This document shows positions 63,606-64,000 of a stretch of DNA of 64,000 nucleotides, piece after piece. Source of the stretch: Peptoniphilus phoceensis. Its GTDB lineage: Bacteria; Bacillota; Clostridia; Tissierellales; Peptoniphilaceae. Position numbers and translations under genes: made by a program. Positions within the stretch are counted from its first letter, which is position 1. The number at the start of each line of letters is the position of its first letter. The notes beneath the pieces were generated by a model. It ran no database searches and had not been told where the DNA came from. It saw only the letters and a list, made by a program, of their open reading frames with translations. Location of the stretch: NCBI RefSeq assembly GCF_001517665.2, contig NZ_LN999809.1:353501-417500 (forward strand). Reading direction: 5' to 3'.

Positions 63606-64000
63606 ATAATATCTAAGATTGAAAATTTTAAAATTAAGACTTAAAAACTTTAAGCTTAAAAAGATATGTACTTCTTATATAACCTAAGAAGATTAATTGA
63701 AAATCAGGGGAACGATGATGGTAAAATAAAAAATTTTAACAACTAAAGAAGAATTAGGCATTATTGCCAAAGAGGTTTTTATGAAGTTAAAAATACTGAA
63801 AAAGACTTGTTAGAATTGAAAATTTTAGATCATTGTGCAGGGTTTCGTGTCATAATAGTGATAGAGGCAAATAGTTATGTAAATATAAAGAGTTCAAGAC
63901 TTCTACCAAAGTTTAAAACTCAAAAAATAAATAGTTGGTGTGCTGCTTAGAGTAACCATTTTGATAATGTGGATGCGAAACAAAAAGAGATAATCAGACT
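63606..64000. other. decayed non-coding region at window end
   Basis: No gene could be supported on either strand. Short open stretches such as LELKILDHCAGFRVIIVIEA (about 63810-63870) are broken by stops and frame changes. Composition stays AT-rich. It looks like further eroded accessory DNA continuing beyond the window. Confidence 0.55.

Noticed and set aside
63800..63960. Possible methyltransferase-like fragment (KILDHCAGFR)
   Set aside because: Too short and broken by stops; resemblance to an SAM-binding loop is not enough to call a gene.

Overview
The window is AT-rich chromosomal DNA of a low-GC Gram-positive anaerobe. Gene content and order (mraZ-rsmH-ftsL-pbp-mraY-murD-ftsW-murG-divIB-ftsZ; yicC-gmk-rpoZ-coaBC-priA-def-fmt-yugP-rsmB-rlmN-prpC-pknB-rsgA-rpe-thiN) are classic Firmicutes. 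The codon bias and the two-domain-style Clostridial proteins suggest a Gram-positive anaerobic coccus of the Tissierellia (Peptoniphilus/Anaerococcus-like). That genus-level placement is inference. No tRNA, rRNA or CRISPR array was seen.

Layout. 1-6.7 kb: 3' part of a MurE-like ligase, aspS behind a promoter-plus-terminator leader, an RseC-like membrane protein, two tandem membrane-anchored coiled-coil proteins of unknown role and a TraB-family protein. 6.9-9.0 kb: an OmpR/PhoB two-component pair. 9.2-20.1 kb: the dcw (division and cell wall) cluster, preceded by a regular array of GTGG boxes that look like MraZ operators; ftsZ has its own promoter and ftsA is absent. 20.4-27.5 kb: gltS, nrdR, rarA, asnS, leuS. 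27.5-42.3 kb: a long, tightly overlapping housekeeping run covering nucleotide, CoA, replication restart, formylmethionine, rRNA methylation, Ser/Thr kinase and phosphatase, ribosome assembly and thiamine functions. 42.4-44.6 kb (minus strand): a radical SAM protein and an ATP-grasp ligase resembling D-amino-acid peptidoglycan bridge ligases. 44.7-51.5 kb: TPR protein, map, a MATE exporter, cyclophilin, tdk, and a pseudouridine catabolism operon (psuK-psuG) followed by a thioesterase. 51.6-56.6 kb (minus strand): an oligopeptide ABC transporter operon oppABCDF. 56.8-61.9 kb: DUF503, nth, a VanW protein, an unknown alpha-helical protein, cvfB and rlmD.

The last 2.1 kb is a scar of mobile DNA. 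It holds a small unknown membrane protein, an IS256-type transposase fragment, a frameshifted C-terminus of a large serine recombinase, two GC-rich terminator hairpins, and the detached C-terminal extension of an RlmD-like methyltransferase. Intact rlmD ends about 1.4 kb upstream at a similar sequence, so the arrangement looks like the ruin of an element that entered the 3' end of an rlmD gene.

No wholly new multi-gene system stands out. The most unusual signals are regulatory: a perfect 14-bp inverted repeat over the psuK promoter, whose first gene is a kinase carrying its own DNA-binding domain; the MraZ box array; a probable attenuator before aspS; and two genes with the geometry of leaderless transcripts.
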